DNA of 11,236 nucleotides, taken from Sanguinoderma infundibulare. Lineage: Eukaryota > Basidiomycota > Agaricomycetes > Polyporales > Polyporaceae. A model generated the notes under the pieces. It had not been told where the DNA came from. It worked only from the letters and a program-made list of their open reading frames with translations, and searched no databases. This document shows positions 7,753-11,236 of the stretch, piece by piece. The DNA is taken from the NCBI GenBank assembly GCA_032821775.1, contig JAVLRN010000088.1:1-11236 (forward strand), read 5' to 3'. Both the position numbers and the translations under genes were made by a program. The first letter of the stretch is position 1. Each line of letters opens with the position of its first letter.

Positions 7753-7827
7753 ACGGTAGATGACAAATTGGTTCGTCGCTCCTTTTGGGGAGGAGATGTA
7801 TAGCGTGTTCGAATCGCGCCTACCGGT
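7753..7827 (+). tRNA. trnP: tRNA-Pro (anticodon UGG)
   Basis: Cloverleaf folded by eye. The anticodon stem CUCCU/AGGAG (7779-7783 with 7791-7795) closes the loop UUUGGGG, anticodon UGG at 7786-7788. The T arm is GCGUG-UUCGAAU-CGCGC (7803-7819). The D stem is GAC/GUC with GG in the loop. The acceptor is ACGGUAG/CUACCGG with six good pairs and an A-G mismatch at the first pair (7753 with 7826). Position 8 is A, not U, and the variable loop is 7 nt, slightly long. The terminal mismatch could be edited, as in chytrid mitochondria, or reflect a base error or a shifted end. Confidence 0.88.
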
Positions 7828-7846
7828 ATATATCTATTTATAGATA

Positions 7847-7920
7847 GGTGTCATGGCAGAGTGGTAATTGCGGAGTACTGTTAATACTTTTTTTCAGAGG
7901 TTCAATTCCTCTTGACGCCT
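7847..7920 (+). tRNA. trnN: tRNA-Asn (anticodon GUU)
   Basis: The acceptor is GGUGUCA/UGACGCC (7847-7853 with 7913-7919). U8 is present and the D stem GCAG/UUGC is good. The anticodon stem GAGUA/UACUU closes the loop CUGUUAA, anticodon GUU at 7880-7882. The T arm is AGAGG-UUCAAUU-CCUCU. The variable loop of 6 nt begins inside a T7 run (7888-7894) and may hold one extra T. It is 19 nt after tRNA-Pro in the same direction. Confidence 0.93.
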
Positions 7921-7977
7921 TATAATAATATATTTTATTTTTACAAATTTAACATTTTATTTTATTTAATTTTTTTT

Positions 7978-7995
7978 TTTTTAATTAATAAAAGA
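7978..7995 (+). repeat. 18-nt motif upstream of tRNA-Leu
   Basis: Second copy of tttttaattaataaaaga, here at the end of a T13 tract (7970-7982) and followed by gagtg, where the other copy has agagtt. Confidence 0.35.
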
Positions 7996-8012
7996 GAGTG
8001 TATTTAATACTA

Positions 8013-8097
8013 ACGAACATGTTGAAATTGGGTAAACAATCTCCTTTTAAGCAGGAGTGGAAGTAATTCCTTAAGAGTTCGAGTCTCTTTGTTCGTA
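8013..8097 (+). tRNA. trnL: tRNA-Leu (anticodon UAA)
   Basis: Complete class II tRNA. The acceptor ACGAACA/UGUUCGU is perfect (8013-8019 with 8090-8096) and the discriminator is A. The anticodon stem CUCCU/AGGAG closes UUUAAGC, anticodon UAA at 8048-8050. The long variable arm has the stem GGAA/UUCC (8059-8070), as expected for leucine. The T arm is AAGAG-UUCGAGU-CUCUU. Confidence 0.96.
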
Positions 8098-8123
8098 TTG
8101 TTTCAAAGATAGTGTATCCTTCA

Positions 8124-8195
8124 AGCGATATAGTGTAACGGTTAGCACGACAGTCTCATGATCTGTTAGATTCGGTTCGACTCCATTATTCGCTA
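8124..8195 (+). tRNA. trnM: tRNA-Met (anticodon CAU), with stem defects
   Basis: The D arm (GUG/CAC) and anticodon arm (ACAGU-CUCAUGA-UCUGU) give anticodon CAU at 8157-8159 and resemble fungal mitochondrial tRNA-Met. The acceptor AGCGAUA pairs for five positions with AUUCGCU and fails at pairs 6 and 7. If one T of ttattc (8186-8190) is extra, the 3' strand becomes UAUCGCU and the stem is perfect. The T stem (uucgg/ccauu) then still pairs poorly, with only the two G-C pairs next to the loop. The gene is either affected by base errors or degenerate. A CAU anticodon can also read AUA if modified; the sequence cannot tell. Confidence 0.78.
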
Positions 8196-8202
8196 TTATC
8201 CC

Positions 8203-8273
8203 GGTCTTTAAGTATAAAGGTTGTACAGCTTCCCTTCAAGAAGTTAGAACCAGTTCGATTCTGGTAAAGATCA
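8203..8273 (+). tRNA. trnE: tRNA-Glu (anticodon UUC)
   Basis: The acceptor is GGUCUUU/AAAGAUC (8203-8209 with 8266-8272, one G-U) and the discriminator is A. The D stem is GUA/UAC. The anticodon stem GCUUC/GAAGU closes CCUUCAA, anticodon UUC. The T arm ACCAG-UUCGAUU-CUGGU is perfect. It is the last tRNA of the cluster, 7 nt after tRNA-Met. Confidence 0.94.
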
Positions 8274-8554
8274 TATTGTTAAAAAAATAAAACAATAAAT
8301 TATTATATGGACAGTTTCTAAAATATAAGAAATACATATAATATAAGCAGTATTTTTTATATAAAAAAAATTAATACTAGTTTAACTAAAATCAGCTACA
8401 TAAATAAATTTAAATTTATATTTAATAGCTAAGGTTTTGGTCCAAAGAGCTAATAGGAATTAAAATATTCCATTGGCACCCTAAGAGCTAAACAGCCTAG
8501 AAGATGGTTAAAATGTAAAAATACTAATCATATTTTTATAAGTTCATTTATTTT
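8274..8554 (+). promoter_or_regulatory. cox1 leader region
   Basis: No gene is seen between tRNA-Glu and the cox1 ATG. The second half (about 8420-8515) is richer in G and C and holds small inverted repeats: tagct with agcta around ttttggtccaaag, and ggaat/attcc around taaaat. This looks like a structured mRNA leader. I tested it for a tRNA and found no T arm. The 8280-8400 part is plain AT-rich sequence. Confidence 0.4.
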
Positions 8555-10172
<1,618 letters not shown>

Positions 10173-10278
10173 TTATCCACCTTTAGCTGGTATCCAATCA
10201 CACTCTGGTGCATCTGTTGATTTAGCTATCTTCAGTTTACACTTAGCAGGGATATCTTCTTTATTAGGTGCTATCAAT
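10173..10278 (+). CDS. cox1: cytochrome c oxidase subunit 1, exon 2
   Basis: One base completing Val plus 35 codons: [20 protein letters not shown] then [15 protein letters not shown]. The frame is clean. The exon ends at or one base after AAT (10276-10278), since cox1 normally continues with Phe and the following TCA could supply the first T. Phe-Ile-Thr-Thr would be expected next; the text instead goes on into intron sequence with the frame open. Confidence 0.95.
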
Positions 10279-11236
10279 TCAAGTAGCATTAACCTTTCGG
10301 ATTACGATTTAATTATATCGTTTACATATTTGTTTATAAAAAATAAAAACCCAATAAGTTTTAATTTTACCAATATTTCTAATTTTACTAGTAATTGTCA
10401 CTCAATGACTAAAATTGATACAGAAAATTGGAAAACTATTTTAGGTAGAAAAGGAGCCATCCAATATTCTCATAAATTGGCAATTGACCAAATTATAAGT
10501 AATAAACCTGTAAAATTTCAAATAATTAATGAAATTTTAGCTTATTGTAATATTTCAATTAGTGAAGATATATTAAATAGTTTAATAAATGTACCAAGTA
10601 TACTTATCAAAAATTTAGATACTAATGAATCAAAAAAATTTATTAAAGATAATATTGGTTCACCTTCTAGTAAAATACAGATACCTGGTGTTTACATTTT
10701 TACACATAAAATTACTGGGGCTAAATATGTTGGATCCTCTTCACAATTAGCACTAAGATTGTCTGGCTATCTAAATTACACACATAAACCAATAGGTAAA
10801 TTTGTACCACTACTATTAAAAGATAAATTATCTCATTTTACTTTAGAGGTTATACCTTTGGTAGATAATTATAATTTTAGATCTGAAATAGTATTAGAAC
10901 AATATTATTTATTAGATCCCAGTTTTAATTTAAATACTGTTAGAGTAGCTAATAATTCTAGTGGTTCTAATGCTAAACCTCTTTTCATGTATAATAGAGA
11001 TAAAACCATATTGTATTATTCTTCTACACAACAAAAAGATTTTATAATAAATCTTAATATTAGTCATTTTACTTTTTCTAAACATTTAAAAAATGGTTCT
11101 TATTATTTATGTAAATATTTTTTTTCTAGAGAACCTGTATTAAATGCTAAAGTTAAGGATATCTCTATATTAGAATTAGCTTTACAGTTAGAAAAAGATA
11201 GAAAAATATTTAATAAAAATAAGCCTTTAAATAGTT
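10279..11236 (+). CDS. GIY-YIG homing endonuclease in cox1 intron 2, fused to exon 2 (3' partial)
   Basis: The frame runs from cox1 exon 2 (…LLGAIN) through 319 codons to the window edge with no stop, so it is an exon-intron fusion without its own early ATG. After a linker of about 135 residues it holds a GIY-YIG nuclease: IPGVYIF (near 10681-10701), then [17 protein letters not shown], with the catalytic Arg in ALRLS, and [20 protein letters not shown], which carries the catalytic Glu. After VANNSSGSN come repeats like NUMOD1 DNA-binding units ([20 protein letters not shown] and a helix-rich tail). All key nuclease residues are present and the frame is unbroken, so it is a candidate for an active enzyme. 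The intron, probably group I by this HEG type, continues beyond the window and its core is not seen. Confidence 0.9.

Noticed and set aside
8430..8520. Structured block before cox1 as a sixth tRNA
   Set aside because: The ends can pair for five bases, but there is no T arm or plausible anticodon arm.

Overview
The window is fungal mitochondrial DNA. It is strongly AT-rich, its protein-coding exons are apocytochrome b (cob) and cytochrome c oxidase subunit 1 (cox1), the exons are split by group I introns carrying homing endonuclease genes (HEGs), and there is a compact tRNA cluster. One in-frame UGA falls where the HEG family expects tryptophan, which fits genetic code table 4. The phylum is not fixed by what I can see; the protein texts look like a basidiomycete or an early-diverging fungus.

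Layout on the + strand. 1-1758: the 3' part of a cob group I intron with a LAGLIDADG HEG upstream of the ribozyme core. 1759-2073: cob exon. 2074-3008: second cob intron, with core then LAGLIDADG_2-type HEG. 3009-3229: cob exon. 3230-4251: third cob intron, a sister of the second, with an intact HEG. 4252-4595: last cob exon. 4596-6455: an unrecognised reading frame with a very hydrophobic N-terminal part. 6456-7752: AT-rich spacer with a possible degenerate reading frame on the minus strand. 7753-8273: tRNAs Pro, Asn, Leu(UAA), Met and Glu. 8274-8554: leader of cox1. 8555-8939: cox1 exon 1. 8940-10172: group I intron with a LAGLIDADG HEG fused in frame to the exon. 10173-10278: cox1 exon 2. 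From 10279 to the end: a second cox1 intron whose reading frame, fused to the exon, encodes a GIY-YIG endonuclease.

The exons fit together exactly. Measured against yeast cytochrome b numbering, the three visible cob exons hold His96-Ala200, Leu201-Trp273 plus one base of Tyr274, and Tyr274 to the end. The two cox1 exons join as ...GTGWTV-YPPL...LLGAIN. Every resolved junction obeys the group I rule of a U before the intron and a G at its end.

The main caution is the reading frame. About a dozen frame breaks, nearly all explained by one or two extra bases and mostly in homopolymers, hit HEGs and the essential cob and cox1 exons alike. The simplest reading is uncorrected insertion errors in the assembly, not gene decay. 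The main biological points are an 87-bp perfect repeat shared by the cores of cob introns 2 and 3, a HEG that has lost a catalytic acid, introns placed on catalytic codons of cob, and the unknown membrane-protein-like frame after cob.
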